Assembly (NCBI RefSeq): GCF_000018545.1
Contig: NC_012586.1
Span: 1,488,001-1,552,000, forward strand
Source of the DNA: Sinorhizobium fredii NGR234
GTDB taxonomy: Bacteria > Pseudomonadota > Alphaproteobacteria > Rhizobiales > Rhizobiaceae
Direction of reading: 5' to 3'
Length of the DNA stretch: 64,000 nt
Shown in pieces: positions 45,286-54,762 of the stretch. Within the stretch, counting starts at the first letter, position 1, and the number at the start of each line of letters is the position of its first letter. The notes beneath the pieces are model-generated. The model did not search any database, was not told where the DNA came from, and saw only the letters and a list, made by a program, of their open reading frames with translations. A program made the translations under genes and the position numbers.

Positions 45286-46278
45286 CTAGTCCGCAGTCTT
45301 CCCGAGCGTATCGGCGACGTAGGCACCGCGTTCACCCATCGGCAAGGGCTCTCCAGTAGTGGAATCGACAGCAGTCTGATGCTCGAGCTCGGCGTTGAGA
45401 AGAGCGCCTGTAATCAGGATGACCATGGAGATCCAGACCCACATCATGAAACCGATAAGCGCGCCAAGAGCGCCGTAGGTAGCGTTGTAATTGGCGAAAT
45501 TTTCCAGGTAGTAGGAATATATCCATGAAGCGGCGAGCCAGAGCAACGTGCTGAATACGGCACCCCAGTTCAGCCACCGCAGCTTCGCCCGCTCGCGGCT
45601 CGGCCCGTAGCGATAGATCAGGACCGTGCCGAGGGTGGCGAGGATCAGAATGGCCGGCCACCGCGCCACTCTGGTCAGGATCTCGACCCAGCGATCCAGC
45701 CATAGATAGGCGAGCATGGCCGGAAGGACGCCGATCGCCACGATGAGGATGACGGCAAAAAGCAGTGCGGCGAAGGTGAAGGCGAGACACAGGAGCGTTC
45801 GTGAGACGATGCCTCGCTTCTCCTTTTCGCCATAGGCGACGTTCATCGCGTCAAAGAGCGCAGCAATGCCGTTGGCGGCACTCCACAGAGACACCAACAG
45901 GCCGCCGATGAAGCCAAGGCTGAGCGTCGATGCCTTCTGCGTGGTCAGGGACTTCAACTGATCGGCGATCAGATCGAAGGAGCCGGGCGGCAAGAGCTCG
46001 TCCAATACGGCCATATGCGACCCTATATCCGATGGGTTTGCGACGAAACCGTAAAGCGAGACCAGCGCACCAAGGGCCGGAAACAGCGCCAGCAGCAGGT
46101 AGAAGCTGACCCCTGCCGCGATCAGGAAGACACGCTCCTCGGAGATCTCGGATACCACACGCCAGAAGACGTCACGTATCCCCTTCGCCGGTATTTCTTC
46201 CGGCGTGGCGGCACTCCGCCCCCTGCCCGGCTCGGCGGCTTCCATAGTTTTTGTAAGATCGGCCTCTTTCGCGCTCAT
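45286..46278 (-). CDS. YihY/virulence factor BrkB family membrane protein
   Basis: The product has 330 residues from the ATG at 46278; an upstream ATG at 46362 adds 28 residues. It has about six to seven transmembrane helices. Family blocks include ISEERVFLIAAGVSFYLLLALFPALGALVSLYG, SLWSAANGIAALFDAMNVAYGEKEKRG and NYNATYGALGALIGFMMWVWIS. YihY proteins were once called RNase BN in error; their function is unsettled, perhaps lipid-related transport. The C-terminus is hydrophilic and cytoplasmic. Confidence 0.92.
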   Translation of the reverse strand: MSAKEADLTKTMEAAEPGRGRSAATPEEIPAKGIRDVFWRVVSEISEERVFLIAAGVSFYLLLALFPALGALVSLYGFVANPSDIGSHMAVLDELLPPGSFDLIADQLKSLTTQKASTLSLGFIGGLLVSLWSAANGIAALFDAMNVAYGEKEKRGIVSRTLLCLAFTFAALLFAVILIVAIGVLPAMLAYLWLDRWVEILTRVARWPAILILATLGTVLIYRYGPSRERAKLRWLNWGAVFSTLLWLAASWIYSYYLENFANYNATYGALGALIGFMMWVWISMVILITGALLNAELEHQTAVDSTTGEPLPMGERGAYVADTLGKTAD

Positions 46279-46356
46279 GGCGGAGCGTCCAGTGTCTTGC
46301 CGGGCCTCAAGCACCCGCGATCCGCCCAACCCTCGGGAGAACTGCTTGTTCCGCGC

Positions 46357-46371
46357 TGGCACGGATTTTGC
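46357..46371 (+). promoter_or_regulatory. Orphan sigma-54 consensus site
   Basis: TGGCAC-GGATT-TTGC fits the RpoN consensus fully, reading rightward. No plus-strand gene follows for over 1 kb; the next features are minus-strand. It overlaps the upstream end of the YihY frame. It could be chance or could drive an unannotated RNA. Confidence 0.3.
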
Positions 46372-46458
46372 CGGTCGAGGACATCGACCGATCGGAAAAA
46401 CGACGGCACATCCGCTACCGCGTGCCCCATTCCGGCGACGGTCAGTCCGCAGTGGCGC

Positions 46459-46677
46459 TCATTGGTGGGAATGCGTACCCTTCTTCTGTATCAGTCTTGC
46501 CTTATGATGCGGGCAGTATTTTCCGACAGCCTTGGCGGCGCAGAAGAGATAGGGCCCCCCGCCATTGATCGGCCAGATACACTCGCCCGGCGACAGCTCC
46601 TCAAGCCGCTTTGCATAGGGCAAGCGCTGTACGTCATAGGCGTTTGCGGGGATGAATTCTCTCTGGTACTCGTTCAT
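46459..46677 (-). CDS. Small GcrA-like zinc-finger protein
   Basis: The protein has 72 residues. The segment LSPGECIWPINGGGPYLFCAAKAVGKYCPHHKARLI resembles the C-terminal part of GcrA cell-cycle regulators, with C-x-W-P, FC and the YCxxH cysteine/histidine pattern. The N-terminal HTH of full GcrA is absent. It may bind sigma-70 or DNA like GcrA, or be a decoy; this is inferred. Such short GcrA-like proteins occur alone in rhizobia. Confidence 0.65.
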   Translation of the reverse strand: MNEYQREFIPANAYDVQRLPYAKRLEELSPGECIWPINGGGPYLFCAAKAVGKYCPHHKARLIQKKGTHSHQ

Positions 46678-46755
46678 TGGTCACTTGCGCTAGCGTCAAG
46701 ACCCTCCCGATCAGCTTATCGGAAGTCGGCACCGCACCCGGGCTGCCGCGAAATG

Positions 46756-46860
46756 TCAGCCTGGAAGCAGCGTGACGACCATGACCGCGGCGACCACGGC
46801 AAGCGCAGCGATGAGGGCGATCAGTTCGATCATCATGTAACGCTGCATGTCGCGACGCAT
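46756..46860 (-). CDS. 34-residue single-pass membrane peptide
   Basis: An ATG at 46858-46860 is preceded by GGAGGAAG. The product begins MRRDMQRYMMIE, continues with one hydrophobic helix rich in Leu, Ala, Val and Ile of about 20 residues, and ends LLPG. The strong ribosome site, basic N-terminus and clean helix support a real inner-membrane small protein with N-in topology. Its function is unknown. Confidence 0.6.
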   Translation of the reverse strand: MRRDMQRYMMIELIALIAALAVVAAVMVVTLLPG

Positions 46861-47006
46861 GCTACTTCCTCCACGTCGTTGTGAGGTTGAAGGAAAACGC
46901 TTCAGCACGGCAATTGTTCACGCAGGGCGGCACGCCCTTGCGGCAGCGTTCCCACGCCCAGATGCCTCGACGCCGAGGGCGAAGCGCCGGCGCGTGCAGA
47001 CAGCCG

Positions 47007-47228
47007 CTAATCGGTGTCTATCCCGGGCGCGGTATCGCCCGTCGTCAACATCCGTTTCAGAGCGAGCTCGCTCCTTACGCCCTGCTGGTAGAGGTGGAAG
47101 AGCATCCTGCCTGTGCGCGCACCCTCCTCACTTTCCGGCTCCAGTTCCCTGAGCGAACATGCATAGGCATGAACGCGCCGGAGCATCGCTATCTCGTGGT
47201 CGTCAATGGCGAGATCCGAAAAGCGCAT
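47007..47228 (-). CDS. Small conserved-looking protein (73 aa), unknown
   Basis: AAAGGAG lies 6 bases before the ATG at 47228, which is preferred over the upstream in-frame ATGs. It reads MRFSDLAIDDHEIAMLRRVH, then LELEPES-like acidic text and MLFHLYQQGVRSELALKRML. It is soluble, helical and without known domain. It lies between small orphan genes and the divergent antiporter gene. Confidence 0.55.
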   Translation of the reverse strand: MRFSDLAIDDHEIAMLRRVHAYACSLRELEPESEEGARTGRMLFHLYQQGVRSELALKRMLTTGDTAPGIDTD

Positions 47229-47480
47229 CTGCATCTCCTTTGACCCTCCAATCAAAGCAGCTTTGTTGGTCATGTTGATATCGGTGCGCGAAGCGCCTGA
47301 TTCCAGATCTCCCTTTTATCAATGACCGGTGATGGGCGTCGGCGGGGAACGACACAGGTGACGGGCGCGTTTCCGACCAACTCGCCACGCGTTTTCGGAG
47401 CCACCATGTTCGCGAATTCTTTTTCAAGACCCTTCGATCCCGATCCAGCTCTCGATGCGCCAAGACATCGAGAGGCGTAG

Positions 47481-48719
47481 ATGGAAAGCTACGACATTAC
47501 GCTTGGACTGTTCGGGCTCGTGATCCTCCTCACAGCCTGGATTCCCATGGCCTTTCGCCGCTTGCCGCTTTCACTGCCCATCTTCTGCATTGCAATCGGT
47601 GCCCTCGCCGGACAAACCCTCCTCCTCCCGCGCGTCGATCTCGCCTCGTTCGACAGCCGGCTTCTGATCGAGCACATGACAGAATTGACCGTCATCGTTT
47701 CGCTGATGGGCGCCGGGCTGAAAATCGACCGCCCGGTCGGCCTGCGCCGCTGGGCTCTCACCTGGCGGCTTCTGGGCATTGCGATGCCGCTGGGGATTGC
47801 CGTGATGGCTGTCGGCGCCTCCTGGATCCTCGGTCTGGGGGCCGCTTCCGCCATTCTGCTGGCCGCTTGCCTGGCGCCGACCGATCCGGTCCTGGCGAGC
47901 GATGTCCAGGTGGGACCGCCGCAGACCGGGACGGAGGACGAAGTCCGGTTCGCACTCACATCCGAAGCCGGCCTGAACGACGGCCTCAGCTTCCCGTTCG
48001 TGTATTTGGCGATTGCGATCGCGCTAGCCTCCGATCGGTCTGACTGGTTCGCCCACTGGCTGCTCGTCGATGTCCTGTGGCGGCTTCTTGCCGGAGTCGT
48101 GATGGGGTGGACCCTCGGCAAGGTACTGGGCTTTGCCACGTTTCGCCTGCCCAAAGGGGCAGCGCTGGTGCGCACCGGCGACGGCTTCGTCGCCCTAGGG
48201 ATCACCTGCCTCGCCTACAGCCTGACGGAACTCGTTCACGGCTACGGATTCGTGGCCGTGTTCGTCGCCGCGCTGTCCTTCCGCACCGTCGAGCGAAATC
48301 ACGATTTTCACAAGGAACTGCACGACTTCGCCGAGCAGATCGAAAGGCTCCTGATGATGGTGCTTCTCGTCTGCTTCGGAGCCGCCGTCAGCCTCGGACA
48401 GTTTATTGCCGAGCTTGATTGGCGCGTGGTCGCCTTTGCCCTATTCGTCCTGGCGATCGCCCGCCCGGCCACCGGATGGGTGAGCCTGCCGTCGACCTTG
48501 CCCAAGGGAGAAAGGGCCGCGATCGCAGTCTTCGGGATCCGCGGCCTCGGCTCGATCTATTATCTGGCATTTGCAACCGGCTTGGCGAGATTCGAAGAAG
48601 TGGGCCTCATGTGGTCCGCCGTCGCCCTCATCGTGCTGGTCTCCATCGTCACGCACGGCTTGACGGTCACTCCCGCCATGCGCTGGCTCGACAGGCGGCG
48701 CAAGACGGCAGATCCGTAG
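47481..48719 (+). CDS. Na+/H+ (cation:proton) antiporter, CPA1-like
   Basis: The protein has 412 residues with about 12 hydrophobic segments. CPA1 ion-path motifs are visible: LAPTDPVLASDVQVG near residue 140 and TSEAGLNDGLSFPFVY near residue 170, with the ND pair. GSIYYLAFATGLARF lies near the C-terminus. There is no cytosolic regulatory tail (it ends DRRRKTADP). It exchanges monovalent cations for protons across the inner membrane. GAGAGGCG precedes the ATG. Confidence 0.9.
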   Translation: MESYDITLGLFGLVILLTAWIPMAFRRLPLSLPIFCIAIGALAGQTLLLPRVDLASFDSRLLIEHMTELTVIVSLMGAGLKIDRPVGLRRWALTWRLLGIAMPLGIAVMAVGASWILGLGAASAILLAACLAPTDPVLASDVQVGPPQTGTEDEVRFALTSEAGLNDGLSFPFVYLAIAIALASDRSDWFAHWLLVDVLWRLLAGVVMGWTLGKVLGFATFRLPKGAALVRTGDGFVALGITCLAYSLTELVHGYGFVAVFVAALSFRTVERNHDFHKELHDFAEQIERLLMMVLLVCFGAAVSLGQFIAELDWRVVAFALFVLAIARPATGWVSLPSTLPKGERAAIAVFGIRGLGSIYYLAFATGLARFEEVGLMWSAVALIVLVSIVTHGLTVTPAMRWLDRRRKTADP

Positions 48720-48892
48720 ATGTGAAGCCGTGACCACACATGCGAACCATTCTCCACGGCGCGCCCCGGGGCCTGGGCGGTCGCGCTCATGCTTGAAATC
48801 CAGTATCGTCCCGCGAAGTATTGCATTCCGGTCGGCTCGGTGTCGTGGTTGCGTCTCGACAGAACCGCAGCCTGATTGCCACGAGGAGCACA

Positions 48893-49327
48893 ATGACGGA
48901 TACGACAGCCCGCATGCTCGCCGGACGGTGCCTGTGCGGCTCTGTTCACTACGTCGTCGCCGACGAATTCCGCTATGCGGCAAACTGCCACTGCACCGAT
49001 TGCCGGCGGACGACCGGGTCGGCTTTCAAGCCGTTTGCCGGCATCGAGCGGGAGAAGTTCAGCGTCACCAAAGGGACAGACCGGCTGCAGACTTACGGCC
49101 AAGAGAACGCCCACGACGCCCGCTGCGGCAAATGCGGGTCCTTCCTCTATTCGGTCGTCCGTGATGGCGCCTATGTGCATGTCGCGCTCGGCCCGCTCGC
49201 CGACGAACCGACGATCCGGCCGAGCGAGCACATTTTCGTCGGCTCGAAGGCGCCCTGGTTCACGATCACCGATGACCTGCCGCAGTATCGGACCCATGTC
49301 GCGGAGGGGCCGCCGATCAACCGCTGA
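48893..49327 (+). CDS. GFA (CENP-V/GFA) domain protein
   Basis: The 144-residue product starts at the ATG at 48893 with GAGGAG upstream; longer in-frame starts lack support. Zinc-binding cysteines follow the family pattern: GRCLCGSVHY, NCHCTDCRRTTGS and RCGKCGSFLYS. The mid-part (SEHIFVGSKAPWFTI) is typical of the glutathione-dependent formaldehyde-activating enzyme-like group. Many members do not act on formaldehyde, so the role is uncertain. It is monocistronic. Confidence 0.9.
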   Translation: MTDTTARMLAGRCLCGSVHYVVADEFRYAANCHCTDCRRTTGSAFKPFAGIEREKFSVTKGTDRLQTYGQENAHDARCGKCGSFLYSVVRDGAYVHVALGPLADEPTIRPSEHIFVGSKAPWFTITDDLPQYRTHVAEGPPINR

Positions 49328-49395
49328 ACGCCCGGGGAGCTCACCCAAGTAGCCGCACCTCACCATCCAGAGTATATTGCAGGCGGAGGTGTTGC

Positions 49396-50490
49396 ATGCG
49401 CCGGCCTCTCGTCCTTGCTGCCATCCTGGCTTCCACACTCGGCTTTCCGGTTCAAGCGGAAATTCTGATAGGCGTCGCCGGCCCTATGACGGGCAAGCTC
49501 GCCTGGACCGGCACGCAGTTGAAGCGCGGCGCGGAGATGGCCGTTGCCCGGATCAATGCCGCCGGCGGCGTGCTCGGCGAGCAGATCCGGCTGATCGTGG
49601 CCGATGACTTTTGCGATGCGCAGCAGGCCGTTGCGGCCGCCCAGAAGCTGGTCGCCGACAAGGCCGTTCTGGTCATCGGACATTACTGCTCGGGTGCTTC
49701 GATCCCGGCATCCAAAATCTACGCCAAGGCCGGCGTGGTGCAGATCTCGCCGTCCTCGACCAATCCCACCTTGACCGAACAAGGCTATGCCAACGTCTTC
49801 CGGGTGTGCAGTCGCGACGACGCACAAGGCTTGCAGGCCGGCAACTACCTGGCCGACCACTGGGGCGACAAGAAGATCGCGATCCTTCACGACGACACGA
49901 CCTATGGCAAGGGACTTGCAGAAGAGACCAGGAAGCAGCTGAACAAGCGCGGCGTCAACGAAACGATCTACCAAAGTTACGAGCCGGGGAAGGACGATTA
50001 CTCGGCCGAGATCGCCGGCTTTCAAACGGCAGGCATCGCCGTGCTCTATCTTGGCGGCTACCACACGGAAGCGGCGCTCATGGTTCGTGCCGCCCGTGAG
50101 CGCGCCTATCCGGTGCAGGTGATCTCCGGTGACGATACGGCGACCGAGGCATTCGGCCTCATCGCCGGCCCGGCCGCCGAAGGAACGCTCTTCACCTTCG
50201 TCGCCGATCCGCGCCGGAATGCCGAGGCGGCCGACGTCGTCGCGCGCTTCCGGGCCGAGAATTTCGAGCCGGACTCCTGGACCTTGCACAGCTACGGCGC
50301 GGCCGAGGTCTGGGCCCAGGCGGTGCGGAAGGCGGGGTCGCTGGACCCGCAGAAGATCACCGAAACGCTGCGCAAATATCAGTTCGATACGGTGCTCGGG
50401 CGCATCGATTTCGACGAGAAGGGCGATCTCACCGTTCAGAATTGGGTGTGGTATGTTTGGAAGGGTGGCGAGTACGTGCCGCTGGAATAA
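49396..50490 (+). CDS. Branched-chain amino acid-type ABC substrate-binding protein (LivK-like)
   Basis: The 364-residue protein has a signal peptide, MRRPLVLAAILASTLGFPVQA. The mature type I binding fold reads ILIGVAGPMTGKLAWTGTQ, the INAAGGVLGEQI block, GHYCSGASIPASKIY, ISPSSTNPTLTEQGY and ILHDDTTYGKGLAEE. It belongs to the Leu/Ile/Val-binding family. No permease or ATPase gene is adjacent, so it is an orphan binding protein that may feed a shared Liv system. A GGAGG site lies upstream. Confidence 0.93.
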   Translation: MRRPLVLAAILASTLGFPVQAEILIGVAGPMTGKLAWTGTQLKRGAEMAVARINAAGGVLGEQIRLIVADDFCDAQQAVAAAQKLVADKAVLVIGHYCSGASIPASKIYAKAGVVQISPSSTNPTLTEQGYANVFRVCSRDDAQGLQAGNYLADHWGDKKIAILHDDTTYGKGLAEETRKQLNKRGVNETIYQSYEPGKDDYSAEIAGFQTAGIAVLYLGGYHTEAALMVRAARERAYPVQVISGDDTATEAFGLIAGPAAEGTLFTFVADPRRNAEAADVVARFRAENFEPDSWTLHSYGAAEVWAQAVRKAGSLDPQKITETLRKYQFDTVLGRIDFDEKGDLTVQNWVWYVWKGGEYVPLE

Positions 50491-50573
50491 CCAGCGCTGA
50501 TGGCAGCAACTCGCTTTTGAGAAAAAACCCGTGCGGACGATGTTGACCGCCTCAGCCGGAGCGATGGGCCGCG

Positions 50574-53033
50574 ATGTTTGATCGTCTCGGCATTCGCGGT
50601 CGTCTGCTGTTCGCCTTCTTCGGCATCAGTGCCTTCGCGGTGCTCGCGACCATAGGCGCTCTGTACGCTTTCCTGCAGCTGAGCCAGGTGCTCGAACGGG
50701 TAACGGCGCGCCGGGCCCCCTCCGCCCATCTCTCATTGGAACTCTCCCGCCACGCCGAACGGGTCGCCGCCACCGCACCCGCCGTCCTTGCTTCGACCAG
50801 CAGGGCCCGGCACGGCGAGGTGTCGGCCGCGATCGGCATCGAGATGACGCGCCTGGAGGAATTGCTTGCCGCACTGAAAGGTACGACGCTGAGCTCGGCG
50901 GTCGTCTCCGAAATCGAAGAGGCAGCCGTGGGGCTGCGGCGCAACCTGAACGCCCTCGATGGTCTCGTCACCGCCCGCCTGACCGCGGTGGCACGCAAGG
51001 AGGAACTGCTGCGTCGCCTGTCGGCGACGACAAATGCCAGCCAGCGCCTCGTCGCGCCCGGTATTCTCGTGATGAACTCCAAGGTCCCGCGGTGGCGGGC
51101 AGCGACCGTCGATCCAACGCTTTCAGCCGAAGCGGAAGCGGCGGCGACGAGAGACCTGGCACGGGCCATCGCGGCCTATATTCCGCAACAGACGGCACAG
51201 CGGGAGATCGCGGCCATCAACGACACGCTTCTGCAGGCCGCGGTGGTGCCGACGGCCGGCGACCTGTCGCTGCTTGCGTTTCCGCTGCACCGGTCGGTCG
51301 GTGCGCTGGAGGCTGTCACGCCTGAATTCGACGAGCAATTGCGCAAACGCTTCCGTCAACTCGTCGACGAGTTCAAGGCGCTGATCGACGGGCCGGGAAG
51401 CATCCCGGCGGCGCGCGGCGACGAACTGGCGGTCCTGGCTGAGGGCGAGAAGCTGGTGGCGGAAAACGATCGGCTTTCGCGCAAGCTGACGCTTGCCGTG
51501 GACCGCCTCGTAACGGCCGCGCAAAAAGATATCTCCGAGGCAGGCGCGGAAGCGGCGACGGTGCGGCGCTATGGCACCGGCATCGTGCTCGGCTCCGCCC
51601 TCCTCAGCCTGCTTAGCTCAATCCTGATCGTCTGGCTCTATGTCGACCGCAACCTGCTTGCCCGTCTCGCTGGCCTCAGCCACAGCATGCTTGCCATTGC
51701 CGCCGGCAACCTGCGTGTGGCGCTGCCGGAGACCGGCGGCGACGAGATCGGCCGAATGGCCAAGGCGCTGCGCGTCTTCCGCGACACGGCGATCGAGGTC
51801 GAGGAGAAGAACCTCCGCGATGTCGCCGAAGCCCGGCAACGCCTGATCGATGCGATCGAAAGCATTTCCGAGGGCTTCGCTCTCTACGACGCCGAAGACC
51901 GGCTCCTCCTCTGCAACAGCCGCTATCGCGAAATTCTCTATCCGGGCATGGATGACGCCGTCGTTTCCGGCAGCAGCTTCGAGGCAATTATCCGCGCGGC
52001 GGCCGGCCGTGGCCTGATCGAGGCCGCCATAGGCCGCGAGGAAGAATGGATCGCCGAGCGGATCGAAGCGCATCGCAATCCGGCTGGAACGATCCTGCAG
52101 CAGCGCGGTGCTGACCGCTGGGTCCAGATCAGCGAGCGCCGGATTTCGGGCGGCGGCACGGTGGCTGTCTATTCCGACGTAACGGAGCTGAAGCGCCGCG
52201 AACAGGATCTTTCCGAGAAGTCGGCAGCCCTCGAGGCACTCTCGAGCAAGCTTGCCAAATACCTCGCTCCGCAGGTCTACACTTCGATTTTCAGCGGCCG
52301 GCAGGATGTCAGCATCGCCAGCCAGCGCAAGAAGCTGACCATCTGCTTTTCCGACATCGCCGGTTTCACCGAAACGACCGACAAGATGGAGTCCGAGGAG
52401 CTCACCCAACTCCTCAACCAGTATCTGACGGAGATGTCGAAGATCGCCCTCTCCTTCGGTGCGACGATCGACAAATATGTCGGCGATGCCATCCTGATGT
52501 TCTTCGGCGATCCGGAGACAAACGGTGTGAAGGCGGACGCCATTGCCTGTGTTTCGATGGCGCTTGCCATGCAGAAGCGAATGGCCGAACTTGGCGAGAT
52601 CTGGCGCGGCGCCGGAATAGAGTCGCCGCTGCGCTGCCGGATCGGCATTCACACGGACTACTGCACCGTCGGCAATTTCGGCAGCGAAGACCGGATGGAC
52701 TACACGATCATTGGCGGAGCGGTGAACCTCGCCGCGCGGCTGGAACAGGAAGCGGAGCCCGGATCGGTCCTCATCTCCTACGAGACCTTCGCGCAGGTGA
52801 AGGACGTGATCCATTGCGAGGAGGTCGGGCGAGTCCGCGTCAAGGGCATTGCCTATCCGATCGCGACCTTCAACGTCGTCGACTTCAGGGCCAATATCAG
52901 CGCCGCTTGCGAGACAATCCACAAGGAGTTGCCGCACCTGAAGCTCGATGCCGAGCCCGAACTCATGTCGTCCGGCGAACGTGAAGAGGCCGCAGCAACG
53001 CTTCGCGAAGCGCTGGACAAGCTCTCTCGATGA
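50574..53033 (+). CDS. Adenylate/guanylate cyclase with periplasmic sensor, HAMP and PAS
   Basis: The protein has 819 residues. TM1 (about 8-32), a long helical extracytoplasmic region (to about 335), TM2 (about 337-360), HAMP (about 365-415), PAS (about 425-540; [20 protein letters not shown]), a short coil, and a class III cyclase domain (about 580-760). The catalytic domain has [13 protein letters not shown] with the first metal Asp, and [18 protein letters not shown] with the second. It should make cAMP in response to a periplasmic and a cytosolic signal. Rhizobia encode many such cyclases. The upstream orphan LivK-like protein might supply a ligand, which is speculation. Confidence 0.93.
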   Translation: MFDRLGIRGRLLFAFFGISAFAVLATIGALYAFLQLSQVLERVTARRAPSAHLSLELSRHAERVAATAPAVLASTSRARHGEVSAAIGIEMTRLEELLAALKGTTLSSAVVSEIEEAAVGLRRNLNALDGLVTARLTAVARKEELLRRLSATTNASQRLVAPGILVMNSKVPRWRAATVDPTLSAEAEAAATRDLARAIAAYIPQQTAQREIAAINDTLLQAAVVPTAGDLSLLAFPLHRSVGALEAVTPEFDEQLRKRFRQLVDEFKALIDGPGSIPAARGDELAVLAEGEKLVAENDRLSRKLTLAVDRLVTAAQKDISEAGAEAATVRRYGTGIVLGSALLSLLSSILIVWLYVDRNLLARLAGLSHSMLAIAAGNLRVALPETGGDEIGRMAKALRVFRDTAIEVEEKNLRDVAEARQRLIDAIESISEGFALYDAEDRLLLCNSRYREILYPGMDDAVVSGSSFEAIIRAAAGRGLIEAAIGREEEWIAERIEAHRNPAGTILQQRGADRWVQISERRISGGGTVAVYSDVTELKRREQDLSEKSAALEALSSKLAKYLAPQVYTSIFSGRQDVSIASQRKKLTICFSDIAGFTETTDKMESEELTQLLNQYLTEMSKIALSFGATIDKYVGDAILMFFGDPETNGVKADAIACVSMALAMQKRMAELGEIWRGAGIESPLRCRIGIHTDYCTVGNFGSEDRMDYTIIGGAVNLAARLEQEAEPGSVLISYETFAQVKDVIHCEEVGRVRVKGIAYPIATFNVVDFRANISAACETIHKELPHLKLDAEPELMSSGEREEAAATLREALDKLSR

Positions 53034-53087
53034 CGCGCTGCTCGCCCCACTCCGGCCGGTCCGCGCTGTAGGACTGCAGTGGCCGCT

Positions 53088-53191
53088 CTACAGCGCCGCA
53101 CGTCCAATCGGACGCGCTAAGGTCGCTGTAGCACTTTGAACTGCTGCATGATTTTGTCCTTAAATCGATTTCGATTTAAAGAATCATGCAG
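53088..53191. repeat. RIME-like rhizobial intergenic mosaic element
   Basis: Two adjacent imperfect palindromes are visible. The first runs from CTACAGCG to CGCTGTAG (53088-53131) around CGTCC-AATC-GGACG. The second runs from CTGCATGATT to AATCATGCAG (53144-53191) around TTAAATCG-ATTT-CGATTTAA. This two-palindrome arrangement matches the RIME1 repeats of Sinorhizobium and Rhizobium. Transcription termination or mRNA stability are suggested roles. Confidence 0.85.
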
Positions 53192-53222
53192 TAGTACAGA
53201 GCATTTCCCGAGGAAACCCCGA

Positions 53223-53708
53223 ATGATCGTCATACGCCCCGCTCGACCGGACGAAGTCGACGCGCTTGCTCATATCGGCCTCGCGGCTTGGCGCAAGGGG
53301 ATCAAACCCTTGGTACCGGCCGAGATCGCGCTGGCGATCGAGAAAGACAACCCATTCGTCCCGTTTCTGCGACAAATCGGTTCAAGTATCGTCGTGGCGG
53401 AGATCGAAGGCCAGGCTGGCGGGATCGGAGCTTGCGAGCACGCCGACGATACCATCAGCGATATCTGGGTGGCTCCGCCGTTCGAGGGGCGAGGTGCCGG
53501 ATCGGCACTGATAAGGGCTCTCGAGGCGCAGGTCCTCGATCGGGGATATTCCGAGGCTCGGATCGAGGTGGCGGCGGCCAATGAACGGGCGCTTGAGCTC
53601 TATGGGCGGCTTGGCTATCGGCCGCTTTGGAGGAAGGTTGTTCTGGATCCAGTGCTGCGAACGGATCTCGAGAAGATCGGACTGGTGCGGCGTCTTTCAG
53701 CCGCGTAA
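53223..53708 (+). CDS. GNAT-family N-acetyltransferase
   Basis: The 161-residue product starts at the ATG at 53223 with a GAGGAA site; the frame is open 29 codons further into the RIME repeat, which is not likely coding. GNAT motifs are ISDIWVAPPFEGRGAGSALI (acetyl-CoA loop) and ANERALELYGRLGYRPLWRKVVLD. The substrate is unknown. It is convergent with the TrxR-like gene. Confidence 0.9.
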   Translation: MIVIRPARPDEVDALAHIGLAAWRKGIKPLVPAEIALAIEKDNPFVPFLRQIGSSIVVAEIEGQAGGIGACEHADDTISDIWVAPPFEGRGAGSALIRALEAQVLDRGYSEARIEVAAANERALELYGRLGYRPLWRKVVLDPVLRTDLEKIGLVRRLSAA

Positions 53709-53748
53709 ACGCGCGAGGCCGGCAGGCACGTCCTGACGGACGTCCCGC

Positions 53749-54657
53749 TCAAGGATCGCCGAAAGCCTCCGTCAAATCATTGTGCGCGGCGACTGCGGCG
53801 ATCTCCCCCTGCGCCATGGCTACCCCCATCTGGTTCAGACCCGTCACCACATCGCCGATCGCGTAAAAGCGGCGAACATTTGTCCGCTGATGTTGATCGG
53901 TCGGTATGCGCCCTTCCTCGTCAAGCCTCACGCCGATGGCCCGCGCAAGAAGCGACTGGGGCCTGCACCCAAGCGCCGAGTAAACTGCTACCGCCTCCAG
54001 CATGGTCCCATCCAGGAATTCCAACGCGATGCGATCTTCGGAAACCGGTCTGTGACGGGCCAGCTGGGCAGTGACCAGCCGAATGGGTGGTTTAATGACT
54101 GCGGGACTTAGGCCTTCCGGTTCGGCGCCCAACGTCACCACCGTCACGTCATCGGTGAACGACAGCAGAAACGCGGCTTCCTTCATCGCCCGCCGGCTGT
54201 TGCCGATAACAACGACAGGAGCGCCATTGATTTCGTACCCGTCGCAGATCGGGCATACCCTGAGATTGCCATGTCGCACGAGTTCCGTAGCGTCCGGCCA
54301 AGGCGGAAGAACGTCGACCAAGCCCGTCGCGCAGATGATTGCACGACTCTGGATGCTTTGGCCGGCCGATATGCACCGAAAGCCGTCATCGAGCCGCTCC
54401 AACAGATCGGCACGGCCTGCGACATGTTCCACCCCGTACCTGCTGGCCTGTTCGTGCATACGGTCAAGCAACGCCTGGCCCGGCACGCCATCCGGGAAGG
54501 CGGGGTGATTGTAGGAACGCGGGATCAGCGACGCGCGGCTATTCCCCTCGTCGACGACGACCACACGCCGATTGAGGCGCGCCAGATAGACGCTTGCCGC
54601 GAGGCCCGCAGGGCCGCCACCCACAACGATGCAATCATATATGGGGTTGTGGCGCAC
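53749..54657 (-). CDS. Thioredoxin-reductase-like flavoprotein
   Basis: The protein has 302 residues with a GTG start. FAD-binding [16 protein letters not shown] lies near residue 12, and the redox pair is CPICDGYE near residue 136. An NAD(P)-binding [13 protein letters not shown] segment follows, then a C-terminal [17 protein letters not shown] block. The length and CxxC place it with low-molecular-weight TrxB relatives, but no thioredoxin gene is adjacent. It may reduce a different partner or be a redox sensor protein. The upstream flavin/Rieske gene runs the same way 105 bp away. Confidence 0.9.
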   Translation of the reverse strand: MRHNPIYDCIVVGGGPAGLAASVYLARLNRRVVVVDEGNSRASLIPRSYNHPAFPDGVPGQALLDRMHEQASRYGVEHVAGRADLLERLDDGFRCISAGQSIQSRAIICATGLVDVLPPWPDATELVRHGNLRVCPICDGYEINGAPVVVIGNSRRAMKEAAFLLSFTDDVTVVTLGAEPEGLSPAVIKPPIRLVTAQLARHRPVSEDRIALEFLDGTMLEAVAVYSALGCRPQSLLARAIGVRLDEEGRIPTDQHQRTNVRRFYAIGDVVTGLNQMGVAMAQGEIAAVAAHNDLTEAFGDP

Positions 54658-54762
54658 TCACCGTCTCACTGATCGTGTTCCTATCGAACAACCTGCTGTG
54701 AACGGACAAAGCCGCCAGGTTCTTCGGCCATTTTCTCCGGAAACAGTCTCCCCTCCGGGCGC

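Noticed and set aside
46368..46568. Plus-strand frame starting EDIDRSEKRRHIRYRV, reminiscent of a PilZ start
   Set aside because: It has only a TTG start, breaks down into Arg-rich text and overlaps the GcrA-like gene. The resemblance is too short.
51618..52937. 439-codon minus-strand frame
   Set aside because: It is a shadow of the adenylate cyclase gene.
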